Shown piece after piece: positions 54,061-64,000 of a stretch of DNA of 64,000 bases. Where the stretch lies: the NCBI GenBank assembly GCA_907163375.1, contig CAJQUW010016866.1, positions 1 to 64,000 on the forward strand, given 5' to 3'. The notes under the pieces are model-generated. The model saw only the letters and a list, made by a program, of their open reading frames with translations. It was not told the origin of the DNA and did not search any database. Source of the DNA: Prostheceraeus crozeri. Taxonomy: Eukaryota; Platyhelminthes; Polycladida; Euryleptidae. The stretch's first letter is position 1. Each line of letters begins with the position of its first letter. A program made the position numbers and the translations under genes.

Positions 54061-55020
54061 AAATAAACGAAAATTATACTGTACAACAAAGTGATACAGG
54101 AAACTTTGGAAGGCATCAGAAAAACGTAAATAATAGCAACAAAGCTGCAATAAATAATACGCAAAAAAGACACTTATAGGCACAGTTCATGTCGCAAAAG
54201 CTTGAGGAAACCCAAATGAGAACTCCTTTGCCGTAACAATGGGTACAAGTCAGATAGGCCACAGAAGAACCGGATACAGCTACACGGGCTAAACCCCTCA
54301 GTAAAGCTACCCACGCATGTCCGTGGCAGTGGAACTGTACTGCCTTTTTTCGAGCAGTTGACCGGGCCTGCCTCCCAAAGCATTACCAGTGGGTTCGGGA
54401 CCCTCGAACTACCTGACGCCCGTATGCCGTGAATACGTTGTATCTGTCACACCTTAACCTGCAACAAATGGGGAAGTGCAAAAGAGAGCAGTGGAAGGAA
54501 GTTCGATCACAAATGAGCCAAATAAGTGCCATGCCCAAAAACCTGATTCAACAACATGAAACATCTGATGACTGTTAATATCTCGCAAACCAGGGGGTGG
54601 TGTTAATTGGGACGGCCGAAGCCTACCACAAATTTAAAATAAACAAACGTGGAGAAAAAGAATGAAAAATTAATCAAACATAAATAAATTCAATGACCAG
54701 TAAAATAAAAATAATATTCCAGAGGCTGCTAGTTAGCCGGAGCACGGTCACAAACCGCCGACAATAAACCTTTCCGACAAGGTAGAACCCAAAGAAGCAT
54801 GAGCTTCAGACGACAAAGCCTTATTGCGACTCCGTTTTCACCCTTTCACCGCTTTGAGGCCGCAGGTTGAGTGAGAAAGGGAAAGGAGTCGAGTGCTTTA
54901 ACACAAAAGATGAAGAAATTGACGCTCGATCCTTTTCATATTGGTAATTACTTGGGGTTTACCGATTATTGATTTTGATAATTGGTCGATTACTGATTAA
55001 TGCTGAAAACTTTAATTTCC
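54061..55020. other. LINE 5' flank and unassigned sequence
   Basis: The part 54170-54440 is GC-richer and directly upstream of the LINE endonuclease start. It may be the 5' untranslated region of that element. From 54450 to 55020 nothing is recognised, apart from a TTACCGATTATTGATTTTGA patch near 54959 that resembles the 5.05-kb patch. Confidence 0.4.
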
Positions 55021-55024
55021 TGAC

Positions 55025-55430
55025 CCTTTAAACTGATGGTCGATGCAAGTGGTCTGGGCATTGGAGCAGTTTTATCTCAGAATGACGATCAAGGAGTTGA
55101 GCATCCGGTTGCCTTCTTTTCGAGAAAATTTGACAAGCACCAACGAAATTATTCGACGATAGAAAAAGAAGCTCTGGCCCTGGTGAATAGCTTGAAGCAC
55201 TTTGCCTACTACCTGAAACAAGGAAAATTTCCAGTAAAAGTTTTGACGGACCATAATCCACTAATCTTTATAAACAAAATGAAAAATGACAACTTAAGGT
55301 TGCTCCGTTGGAGTCTCCAGTTGCAGGAATATGAAATAGAAATTCAACACATAAAAGGAAGAGACAACGTTATTGCTGACTGTCTTTCCTGCTCTCCTAC
55401 TTCGATGATAGAGAATGACACAAAATGAAA
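55025..55430 (+). mobile_element. Ty3/Gypsy LTR retroelement remnant, RNase H region
   Basis: A 130-residue open stretch matches the RNase H region of Ty3/Gypsy elements: MVDASGLGIGAVLSQ, PVAFFSRKFDKHQRNYSTIE, VLTDHNPLIF and IQHIKGRDNVIADCLS. No other domain of the element is visible next to it. It is an old, broken fragment. Sequence to about 55690 may include part of a terminal repeat, but I see no second copy to confirm this. Confidence 0.85.
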
Positions 55431-55879
55431 ATCGAAAACAATTTTCATTTTTTTAGTGAGGGCGTGTAGCGTGGAGCGCAATTGATGTAAATAATAGTTT
55501 GCTTCATATTGCGGCAAATCAACAACAACATCAAAATGCTCACGAGAAGACAGGCGAGAACGAGGAGTGAACGGACACAAATACTTGATCAATTATCAGT
55601 GGTGTGACTTGACTGTGAACGCTTAAACGGCCCTCCTGAGGGCCACCTGCCTTCCTCCTCAAGAAAAGTGAATGTTACACAAGCAAAATTAATTTTTTTG
55701 TTTCTCAACTTTATGTTTTGGGGATAATTAAACATCACCCGTAACACGTGTCACCAAGGTTACAGGTCAAATGATTTAACGAGTGACAAGTCACAGGAGA
55801 AGTCATTTATACAACAATCCATCCAAACCGCCACAAAATACTAAGATAATACTAATATCAGTCACTCTAGAAAGCTCTA

Positions 55880-56690
55880 GAAGAGAAGCTACGTGTGACG
55901 AAAGCACTCAGGAGCAATGGGTATGGTGATGCTGAGATCGAACGTTGGTGGCGCTGTGCTGATTCAACGATGGATGGAAAGGTGAATGAGTCACGAGTAA
56001 GGCATTCGATGCCTTATGTAAAGGGAGTGTCAGAGAAGATCGCCTCGATTCTTCGGGAAGTTGATGTTAGCGTATCCATGAAACTAACATCAACTCTTCG
56101 CTCACTTCTGGTCAAGAAGAGACCTGAACCAGCCAAGATCTTGGGTTCAGTCTACAAGATTCCGTGCGGAGAAGAAGGGTGCGATTGGATGTATGTGGGA
56201 GAGACCCAACGCCCATTGGAGGAAAGAAGAAAGAGCATCAGCGTTCAATTCGCAATATGGATGTACTCCGATCAGAAGTGGCGCAGCACACAGTGGAGGC
56301 GAACCATCGTGTAGCAGTGAGCGAGATGGAGATAGTGGACAAGGAGCCGGGTTGGAGAAGGCGAATTGTGAAGGAGTCACTGTGGTCTCATCGTCTTCAG
56401 TCGCAGAACAAGACTAAGCATCATCTGTGCGATTCGGGGAAGTTTTGACTCTCTTTTTTTGATTTCTGGTTTTAGCGTCTTACTTATTAATTGTGTACAG
56501 TAGCATACCTTATCTTTTATTTTGTGACTTCAGAGTTAGTTTTTCTTTGTGTCTTTAATCTGTGTTTCAAGCTGTTAGAACTTGGTTAACAGTTCTCATG
56601 TAAGTTGCTTCTTGTCACTTTCCTGACGATGATCGTGTAGAACGGTCGAAAGATCTCGACAATAAACGATCGAAAAAAAACGAACATCTG
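55880..56690 (+). mobile_element. Penelope-like element C-terminus with GIY-YIG endonuclease
   Basis: Frame 55895-56314 gives PYVKGVSEKIASILREVDVS, then VYKIPCGEEGCDWMYVGETQ and RPLEER, the GIY-YIG endonuclease start. The rest continues in another frame (56164-56448): EVAQHTVEANHRVAVSEMEI and GWRRRIVKESLWSHRLQ, ending at a stop near 56448. One frameshift around 56.2 kb separates them. The 3' end has CCTGACGATGATCGTGTAGA and ACGGTCGAAAGATC, a usual Penelope-like tail. This copy is the least decayed of the four Penelope-like fragments here. Confidence 0.8.
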
Positions 56691-56699
56691 TTTTGCGGA

Positions 56700-57746
56700 C
56701 TCCCTAGAAATTATTGCAATGAATAAGGATCCGTTATTTCAAACAATTATAATATAGTCTTATAGCTACTAAATATTCCATCAAAAACATACATTACCAC
56801 GCATAGTACGAGCACATGTAGATTGCAAAACAAAACTAAGGAGTCAGAATATACTAAAAACAAAACTTAACTCTGGGGGAAGATGGATTCTAAAATCTGA
56901 AATCCTTTCCTGCTTCATCAACTAGCATCTTCTTCCTCTGAACCTGTCCTGCTTCTTCAACTCGGATTATCTTCCTCTGTTCCTGTCCTGCTTCAACTCG
57001 TATCTTCAGAAACGTTTCCTTTTGCATGCGTTTCTTGTTCCTATATTTTGATAGCGAAATCAAAGCATGCTTCCGATGCTTTCTCAGCAGCTTCAATAGC
57101 AATTCTTTTCGCGATGCTTCTGGTGATGGATTTTCTGGGCGTTGTTGCCAACGTATTCAAGAACGTTGGCGATGATCCTCTGTTTCTGAGGCACAATGTT
57201 CTCTTGCCTTTTCATGCACACACCCTCCACCTTATTCACTATTTATTTCGGGCTGGTTACTAACAACAAACTAAGTCAATGAAAATTGATAAAGTGCAAG
57301 CATAGCTATAACGTCGGAAAAACGCAATGTTATTAAACCAAATTTCACACAGGACTTAAACACAACCCAAGCAACAGCACATATTTCGGAACAGGATCAT
57401 GAAGATCATTTCGTACGAGCTATTCAACAGCATTTTGATTGTGTATCAGGAGATACTGCTGGATGGATCGGATTGCATCCAATGCTTCAGGGCAATTCCA
57501 CGGTAAAAACGACACGAAGGACAAATTTTAAAACGCATTATTTTCTCTCAGTGACTTGTGTTTTCTTGAAAGGATATCCGCAGCCATTAGGAATCACAAA
57601 ATTTATCGCTTAGACACACTTCTTCTACCAATAAATTCAATTTTGGAATTTCTTGCTATTTTTAAGATATCAAAAATACAATCCCTTTGAATTTTTGAAA
57701 CAATGTAGGCAATGTTAGAAATGGAATTCCAAGTAGTCTATACTGC
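56700..57746. other. Unassigned, charged helical ORF remnant on minus strand
   Basis: On the minus strand at 56890-57240, broken frames give Lys/Glu/Arg-rich helix (KYRNKKRMQKETFLKIRVEA and repeated EAGQEQRKKI-like phrases). It may be another hAT-type C-terminal tail, but no dimerisation domain is seen. The rest shows nothing I recognise. Confidence 0.3.
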
Positions 57747-57752
57747 GTTATA

Positions 57753-60182
57753 CAGTGGTCGGATTGAGAATTTTCAGGATTTTCGTGCCCACTCCACGAA
57801 ATTCGTGCCCATGCAGTGCCACCAGCTGAAAGAACTTACTGCTTCACATGCATGGTTATGAATCGCATTGTAATTGAATTGCATAATCTTCATATTGTAT
57901 TTTTGAGCCTTTAAATGCACATTTCCAGCATATACATGCACTATGTACATGCAATAGAAACAGGTCAGCTGAAAATATGCCGAAATGCCTAGAAATGCAC
58001 TTCGTATTTAGCTACAAGTGCGAGCATTATTCGCAGTACGTATATTACGTGGAGAAGTTTATAAAAATCATTTCTTATTTGGAACAGCATTATCATCGTC
58101 ACTGTGAAAGCCAACACTGAACCTTCTTTTCATGAACTTTTGAAATAGTCTGTCTGATTGCCGATTTTTCTCATCCATTAGTTTCGACATTTTATTCAAA
58201 AGAACCTTCAGATTTGCATCCGCATCCTTCAGACTTTTCGGAGTCTCGTCATATCTTCCTGACATGAGTCTTTTCGTTTTATCATCTCTTTTTTTGGATT
58301 GACGCGGGCGGATGCCAAAGATCGAGTTCGTTGGAGAAAGCAGCTGTCGACTGGAGTGACCGGCCAACCCCTGCGCAAGCGGGGAAAACGGCCGTAAAAC
58401 GGGATGATGATGATGATGATCTCTGAATCTCTGTTCATTTTGAAATGTTGGCTCTTAAGTTTGTTTGTACTACTTCAAGCCTTTTATAGGCCTTGTTGGG
58501 CATGCCTTTGGTCAAGGATTCGCCTGCTGCTGATCGCCCAAGATGTTAAAGGAACCGAAACGAAATGTAGGCAATTGATCAGTTTGCTGATGAGACCCGC
58601 CCATCTTTGTAGGGTAAACTCGTCTAATTCGGAGGCAACTCTATTTTGGAGGTATTTAATTTGATCAAATAATTTTCTTATTTAAAGAAATCTAATATTC
58701 TACACTTCATGCATGGATACCTAACATGTAGTATGTAGGTAATATGTAGGCCTACGTCAATCGTTAGAATGATCAAATATTCTACATCGGAAGTGATGTT
58801 ACACGATATTCTTTATATAGATAACCATAGATGTGACAAAAATTCTCTGTTCATGCATACACATCGAGGTAAAGTCAACATTTTCTCAACATTTTATGAT
58901 ACAATGCCGACAGACAACTATGTATTGACAGAACATTTGCTGCAAGTTAGAAAGTCAATGCAAATCAACCTAGATCAAACTACACCTGCTAGATATTAAG
59001 CTAGTTAATTGAAAAGCAAGTATTTTTTCAATATTTGGCTTACGATGGATCGGTAAACACGCATTGCTGCTGCTAAGAAGGCAATTACAGTCAGCAGAAT
59101 ATCAATCTATAAAGCCTCCAGGTAATACGGCATTCTCGAGACTACATTGAGGAGACATGTCAAAACTTCTGTCAATCCAAATCCTGGTAACCCACAATCT
59201 CTAATCGGCAGCCAAGAGCGGGAGTTAATTAAGTATTCGACGGATATGGTTCGCTTAGGGTTCGGATTGAAAACAATTGATATGATTCTTTTTGGAATAC
59301 TATGGCTGGAAATGGCGGTCCTCTTACAAAAGACGTGACAATATTTCAGTGAGAGCGCTCGAGCCAGTAGCCCTCTATCGAGAAACGATTACGAAACGCG
59401 TCGTGATGGACAACTTCTTCGACAATAACGGAGCTTAAGGAGCCGAACTGCATCTGGAAGATAAGTCTCATCTCATAGGCCTATATAATCTGGATGGAAC
59501 TAGACTTCAAATGGCGGGAGGATCTAGGCACCCGGTGGCACTCAAGAATACATTATATTCATGGATTATTGTGCTAATAATTTCTTTTCTGAATTTATGA
59601 GATATTCAGTTGAGCTTCAGATTATCGACACAGACTTACTACTCATTGGCAGCATCAATTGTCAAGAAAAATTAATGGCAAAACCTTATTGACATGTTGA
59701 ATGAAGAAATAATTAATTATAATACCAATCTCATGGTAATTCCTTTGACGTATGCACTATATGCTCAAATACTGCCACCAAATTCGAAGAGTAGGCTATA
59801 GCATAGAATTAGCTTTAATTTGAGTCTACCGCCAAATTACCCGAGTCATCTATCATTTTCTGATTGATTTTCTTCTGTACGTAAATGAAACAATGGTGTG
59901 TTGGTGGTTCCCTGAACTACGCTGAGGAATAAATATAACTCGATTGAATGACGTATACCTGTTTATTTCGTTTTATTTTTTTGAAAAAAAATTGAAAGAG
60001 ATTTGATTTCCAGAATCAGCAACGAAATAAGTTGTTTTGATACATACAATGAATTAATGCATGAGGCATACAGCTATTAATACAGAAATTCAGGTGATTC
60101 AGGTGAAAAGATGGGCACGAATTTCAGGAGGTCCAATTTTCGTGCCCACTTTCGACAAATTCGTGCCCGAATCCGACCACTG
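57753..60182. mobile_element. DNA transposon with CAGTGGTCGGATT ends and 6-bp duplication
   Basis: The element is 2430 bp with perfect 13-bp terminal inverted repeats CAGTGGTCGGATT. A 6-bp direct repeat GTTATA lies immediately outside each end (57747-57752 and 60183-60188). Inside both ends, TTCGTGCCCA recurs two to three times as a subterminal motif. A decayed pogo/Tigger-like helix-turn-helix piece (59100-59280: STLRRHVKTSVNPNPGNPQS, then ELIKYSTDMVRLGFGL) lies within. I cannot assign the superfamily, because pogo elements duplicate only TA. Confidence 0.7.
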
Positions 60183-60287
60183 GTTATATTATTATTGATA
60201 CTCCTTTGTCGAAGCTCAAACAATATTTTTTGTCAAGGACATAATTTCTTCCGATTTTTTGACACGAGTTTGAATCTTAGTATAAAT

Positions 60288-62346
60288 GTTCGTTCGTGAC
60301 CAGATATCTACTATTTTTCTATCTTCTACTGGATCAATTTTATATAGCACAAATTTATGCATATGTAAATGATGCCCTAGGCTACCGTGACCTTCGACTG
60401 AAATTTGATTGTGAGGGGTTAATATTTACGACCGTCGGAAGAAAAGAAATGAGTGTTCATTCGTGACTGTGCATTATGTTCGTTCGTGACTGTGGTACTA
60501 TTTTCGTTCGCGACATGACCACAACTTCACAATTATCCCATCCCGCAAACTTGAACTAGGAATAAGCTATGAAAACTCCTTTCAGGTAACAAAGAGGACA
60601 ATATATCAATTCAGGAGAGCTTAAAAAATGTTGAATAGGCCTATATGCAACAGGAAAATATAAAATGTTTCATGGTCACTTCGGAGATGAAAAAATATAC
60701 CGATCACGACTGTCTATTGTGTAGGCCTAATCTACTTCCACTGATCGAATGTCAGATTTCTGTACCCATGCAACATCACTTATATCAGAAATCATGTAGA
60801 TTGATTGCGAGCATTCCTTGAGAAACTGCACCTCATAATCATTATCAGCTAGAGATTGGATGATTTCGATTAAGTTCTTGGTGGTGCCACGACTTGTGCT
60901 GACACTAGCGATGACCATATCACCGACACGAACCTCGTTGATAATGGATGGAGGAGCACAATCTGCGTAGACGATTGAGAATGGCCGTCGAACTAGTTGC
61001 TGATTGTCTTTGGCTGAACACCGGTCATCTTTGGCGCGTTCTCAATAATATTCTGTAACTGGTGATAAGTACAATCAATGTCACCGGACGACACGACCGT
61101 GCCTACAATTTTACTGTTGCACTCGTTGAGACAGGTAACGAACTGTTGAGCACTCTACACCTGGTAACGTCTCGAGCGAATACAGTCCCAAACCATCCGT
61201 TTTGCAGAACCTCCGACTCCGTCAACACACCCTTTACCATGAGCCGTCGCGAAGAAGTTCCAGGTAATCTGCAGACCATACTTCCTCGCAAAATGATTCA
61301 CCAGCATGGCAGTGTACCGGTTCTTGAATTGGGATGCAGGTTCGTCAATCCAGATGATCAGTTCTTGCACTTCCGATGTGACAATTGATTCAATGATTGT
61401 CTGCAGATAATGAGCCACTGATCGTTTTGAGTGATCCAGATCGTCACTGACCATCACACGGCAGCTAGGGCAGTCGTTGAACTTGAATACGCAGACAACA
61501 AACAAAGACAACTGTTTCTGCTTCCAGTGGGCGCTCTGAACCTCATCCCGGAAGGGACATATTGCATTTTCACTGAAGTCAAAGTGAACCAGTATGCGTT
61601 CTGAGGATGCCAGCTCTTTGTCCTTGCGGTACATGGCTTGTTGATTTCTTTTCAGTAGATGATGCAGCTGGAACCGTGGCAGTAAAGCTTGGAATGCCTC
61701 ACTCACTTCCATTGCTGACATAATCGTGTCGTGGCAAGCAATAGTCTCGCCAGAGAAGCCTTTCTCTTGACTGTAACAGTCAAATCTCGTGAATGAACTT
61801 GTATGCCAAAAAAACGACGAATCCCAATAGATATTCGATGCCCGACACGAAGCAAATGTTCCGAAATGATTTATTAACTTCATCTTTATACAAAGGAATG
61901 CATGGAGCGCGTTTGTGACTGATTTCTTTTTCGAATATGTTTTCTGATGAAGTCGGACAAAATGTTCGTTCGTGACCGCACTTCTCGAAACTTATGAACT
62001 GCTAGTAATCAAACGTTTCTAGATTTCTTTTCAGCATTTAAGTTGATCAAATAGCATACTAGTCTATTCAATCAGAGCAAATTTCGTGATGAAGAATCCA
62101 GAGCTTTGGAGGTTATTAACGTTTACATTTTTTTCGAAAAAGTCGTGTCGTTCTGTGTTCGTTCGTTACCACTCAAACTATTGTATTTTAAACCATCAAA
62201 TACACATTTTTTCATCGGTTTGGATAGTGTTTCATAAACAGTGAATATTGCAGCCAATTCAAATAAAGTATGATTATCACCGGTTCAATAGGTTAGGAAT
62301 GACAATCAGAAATGTAACAATAAATCCTGCAAAGTTCGTTCGTGAC
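60288..62346. repeat. Seven same-direction copies of a GTTCGTTCGTGAC motif
   Basis: The 13-bp motif or close variants occur at 60288, 60455, 60478, 60502, 61964, 62157 and 62334, all in the same orientation. They lie on both sides of the transposon-type gene at 60.7-61.9 kb. They may be transposase-binding subterminal repeats. No terminal inverted repeat was found outside them. Confidence 0.75.
60727..61883 (-). pseudogene. Transposon-type protein, decayed (HGKG/GG-KR motif)
   Basis: Frame 61155-61883 (242 residues) reads LVHFDFSENAICPFRDEVQ, later SDDLDHSKRSVAHYLQTIIE. It continues with IIWIDEPASQFKNRYTAMLV and then WNFFATAHGKGCVDGVGG followed by SAKRMVWD. The rest follows in other frames, with IDCTYHQLQNIIENAPKMTG near 61060 and VRVGDMVIASVSTSRGTTKN at 60860-60930, ending RSVEVD at 60727. 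I know this pattern from many invertebrate genomes as a multicopy, transposon-associated protein with acidic residues placed like a DDE nuclease, but I cannot name the family. At least two frame breaks make it a pseudogene. Confidence 0.6.
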
Positions 62347-62685
62347 TGCGTGGAATTGCCCTTCAATTTCCATGTTATGTTTTCTCATTGACTTTATGTC
62401 ATCTTGTTAAAAGTTCTCTCTACCTCTGAAGGGTGTTCTGAAAACATTTGAAAGCACAAACTTGGTACAATGTAGATTTTGATTTTGTCGTCACGGATCT
62501 GATCAACTCCGACGATTGCCAGTCGTACTCAATGCGTCACGGTCTGCTCGGACTACATTCGCATCCAGCCGCTTCTCGCAAATTACTCCCTTATTGAAAG
62601 ATTTGAAATGGCTTCTAGTTCATGTGAAGACTTCCCACCATCACACACAAACATTTTTGTGGTGAAGCGTCTATTTAACTTGCAG
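62347..62685. other. Unassigned sequence
   Basis: Nothing recognised here. Confidence 0.4.
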
Positions 62686-62689
62686 ATAA

Positions 62690-62935
62690 ACTGACACCTG
62701 TCCATTTTCGTAGACGATCTAACTCCCCACGCTCTCTTCATGTCCCTCTTGTACTACGTTCAACAATTGGTGAACGATCTTTCACTATTGCAGCCGCACG
62801 AATCTGGAGTTCACGACATTATCTTCCATCACTAACCATGCGGTCACGGAACTTCTTCTTTAAAGGTTCTTCTCAAGTTCCAACTCCAGTCCACATATTG
62901 CACATGAACGCATTCAATGTCTACCTACAAAAACA
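62690..62935 (+). mobile_element. LINE C-terminal tail fragment
   Basis: The + strand reads RRSNSPRSLHVPLVLRSTIG, then ERSFTIAAARIWSSRHYLPS and FFFKGSSQ. This is the usual tail of a LINE ORF2 protein, where a short basic stretch and a VAAARVWNSLP phrase end the ORF. Only this end piece is present. Confidence 0.65.
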
Positions 62936-62939
62936 TAGG

Positions 62940-64000
62940 GGAGAGTGGGGTGATCTGGCACTCTAACACTAAATTAGCTCTCATGACCAAACAACGAATT
63001 TTTTTACTATTCAAACATAATGACCTTAATATTCAAGTAATTTCCTAACTTTTTTGTATTAAATTTTTTTTTCGATTCGGACTCCTTCCTCTTCAAATAT
63101 TCGTTTCAAAAAAGGTTACAAACATGCCAATTCACGAAATGTGTGGGGTGAATTGGCACTCCTCTAGTTTGTCCCCCATAACTTGCCCCACGATGTACCG
63201 CTGTTACTATTTTGTGAACTAGGGTATGTGCGGTTAGTCTAGGTTGCGTTTTTAATAAAATAAGCACATACGCAGACCCGTAAAAACTAATTAATTGACT
63301 TACTAATTAGGATTATATACCGGAACTAACTACACACATTCGACTTTGTTACACCTATGTTATAATTTTAATTTGTTGTATGTCTATGTAGATAATTCTG
63401 AAATGTGGTTTTATTATATCATATTATCCCTAATCCTTGAATCTTATTGATTTGACGAATGTAAAACAATATGCATAGTAAAGATAAATCTTTATATATA
63501 TCAAATCGATGAAAAAATTACACAGTTGAACAATATAAAACAAGAGTATGCTATCAATAGAAACACTGTAAGCATTATATTTTTCCAATACGTTTGCGGG
63601 CTCGGCAAATTGAACACTGATATTTCGGCAGGTAGCCGAAATATATGGTTCCGGCTCCTCCAACTGACGCAGTAAGCAATCGAAATCAACTTGGAAAACG
63701 CATATCGCTATAGGCTATCAGTTATTTGCCCTTTTAGATAAGCCTAATCGGTCTTAGTTAGCAGTAATTTGCAGTGATGATGCGTTAAGATTTAGGCCTG
63801 ATGGTTGTCCAACTACTTCAGTTTTAATAGCAGGATTAAGCTAGATTCGGTCAACGAAACTAGCTGTCAACATATAGTGCCAGACCACCCCACTGTCCGA
63901 GTGCCAAATCACCCCATTTCACTTTTTTATTGAAAACAGCTGGCGTACCGAGAATACCAAAATTTTGGAAATTTCATTCATGTGACCTTTTAGTCCATTG
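62940..64000. repeat. Element with GTGGGGTGAT-TGGCACTC inverted ends, partly in window
   Basis: The motif GTGGGGTGATYTGGCACTC or a close variant occurs in + orientation at about 62946 and 63148, and in inverse orientation at about 63877 and 63900. This looks like a DNA element of about 1 kb with doubled terminal motifs. No gene is seen inside. Its right limit may be near 63925. I could not find a target duplication. Confidence 0.5.

Noticed and set aside
58068-58367. 99-residue basic minus-strand frame within the CAGTGGTCGGATT element
   Set aside because: No family features; it could be part of the element's old coding region but I cannot support it.
61062-61388. Plus-strand 108-residue open frame
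   Set aside because: It is the antisense shadow of the transposon-type gene at 60727-61883.

Overview
The window reads as a piece of an invertebrate animal genome. It shows GT-AG introns and a host gene spread over more than 43 kb. Fragments of LINEs, Penelope-like elements, hAT and other DNA transposons, a Ty3/Gypsy remnant and one large Polinton (Maverick) fill most of the rest. I could not identify the species, and I found no tRNA, rRNA or CRISPR array.

Host gene. One gene on the minus strand runs from beyond 44755 down to 1516. Three exons (30339-30598, 9126-9471, 1516-1736) join in phase into a complete protein kinase domain of the STE11/MAP3K (MEKK2/3-like) type. Upstream lie at least six exons of nearly equal length (324-351 bp), all phase 1-1. 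Each encodes one domain of about 108-117 residues that looks ubiquitin-like or PB1-like (beta-grasp). Five are close copies with the same splice-site sequences. They are either a tandem domain repeat or a set of alternative exons in front of a kinase.

Polinton. The 20.9 kb intron between the first two kinase exons holds a 17,126-bp Polinton at 11629-28754. It is bounded by a perfect 6-bp target-site duplication (TACATA) and terminal inverted repeats of about 320 bp that differ by roughly 1%, so it is a young insertion. It carries genes for a protein-primed DNA polymerase B, packaging ATPase, major and minor capsid proteins, adenain-type protease and integrase. It also has a coiled-coil fibre-like protein, two small hydrophobic proteins, a possible sliding clamp and several unknown proteins. 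It looks nearly whole, with about one break among the recognisable core genes. The integrase is in one reading frame with an N-terminal parvovirus-type phospholipase A2 domain. Short GC-rich hairpins are scattered through its AT-rich genes, in frame inside several ORFs and just after several stop codons. The right part (25.8-28.4 kb) is repeat-rich and carries an unknown ORF of different base composition.

Other mobile DNA. Left of the Polinton: a hAT MITE with 8-bp duplications (2506-3145), a LINE piece (3.8-4.5 kb), a Penelope-like 3' end (6.5-7.0 kb), a hAT-like insertion (7206-7615) and another LINE piece (10.0-11.4 kb). Right of it: LINE (28.8-29.6 kb), Penelope-like (33.7-35.1 and 37.4-37.7 kb), hAT transposase remains (35.5-36.1 and 38.1-39.8 kb), LINE (43.1-44.1, 50.9-51.5 and 51.5-54.1 kb), a Gypsy RNase H remnant (55.0-55.4 kb), a Penelope-like C-terminus (55.9-56.7 kb), a 2.4-kb DNA element with a 6-bp duplication (57753-60182), a decayed transposon-type gene flanked by repeated 13-bp motifs (60.3-62.3 kb), and a further LINE tail and inverted-repeat element at the right edge. 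The stretch 44.8-50.9 kb shows no gene I can support.
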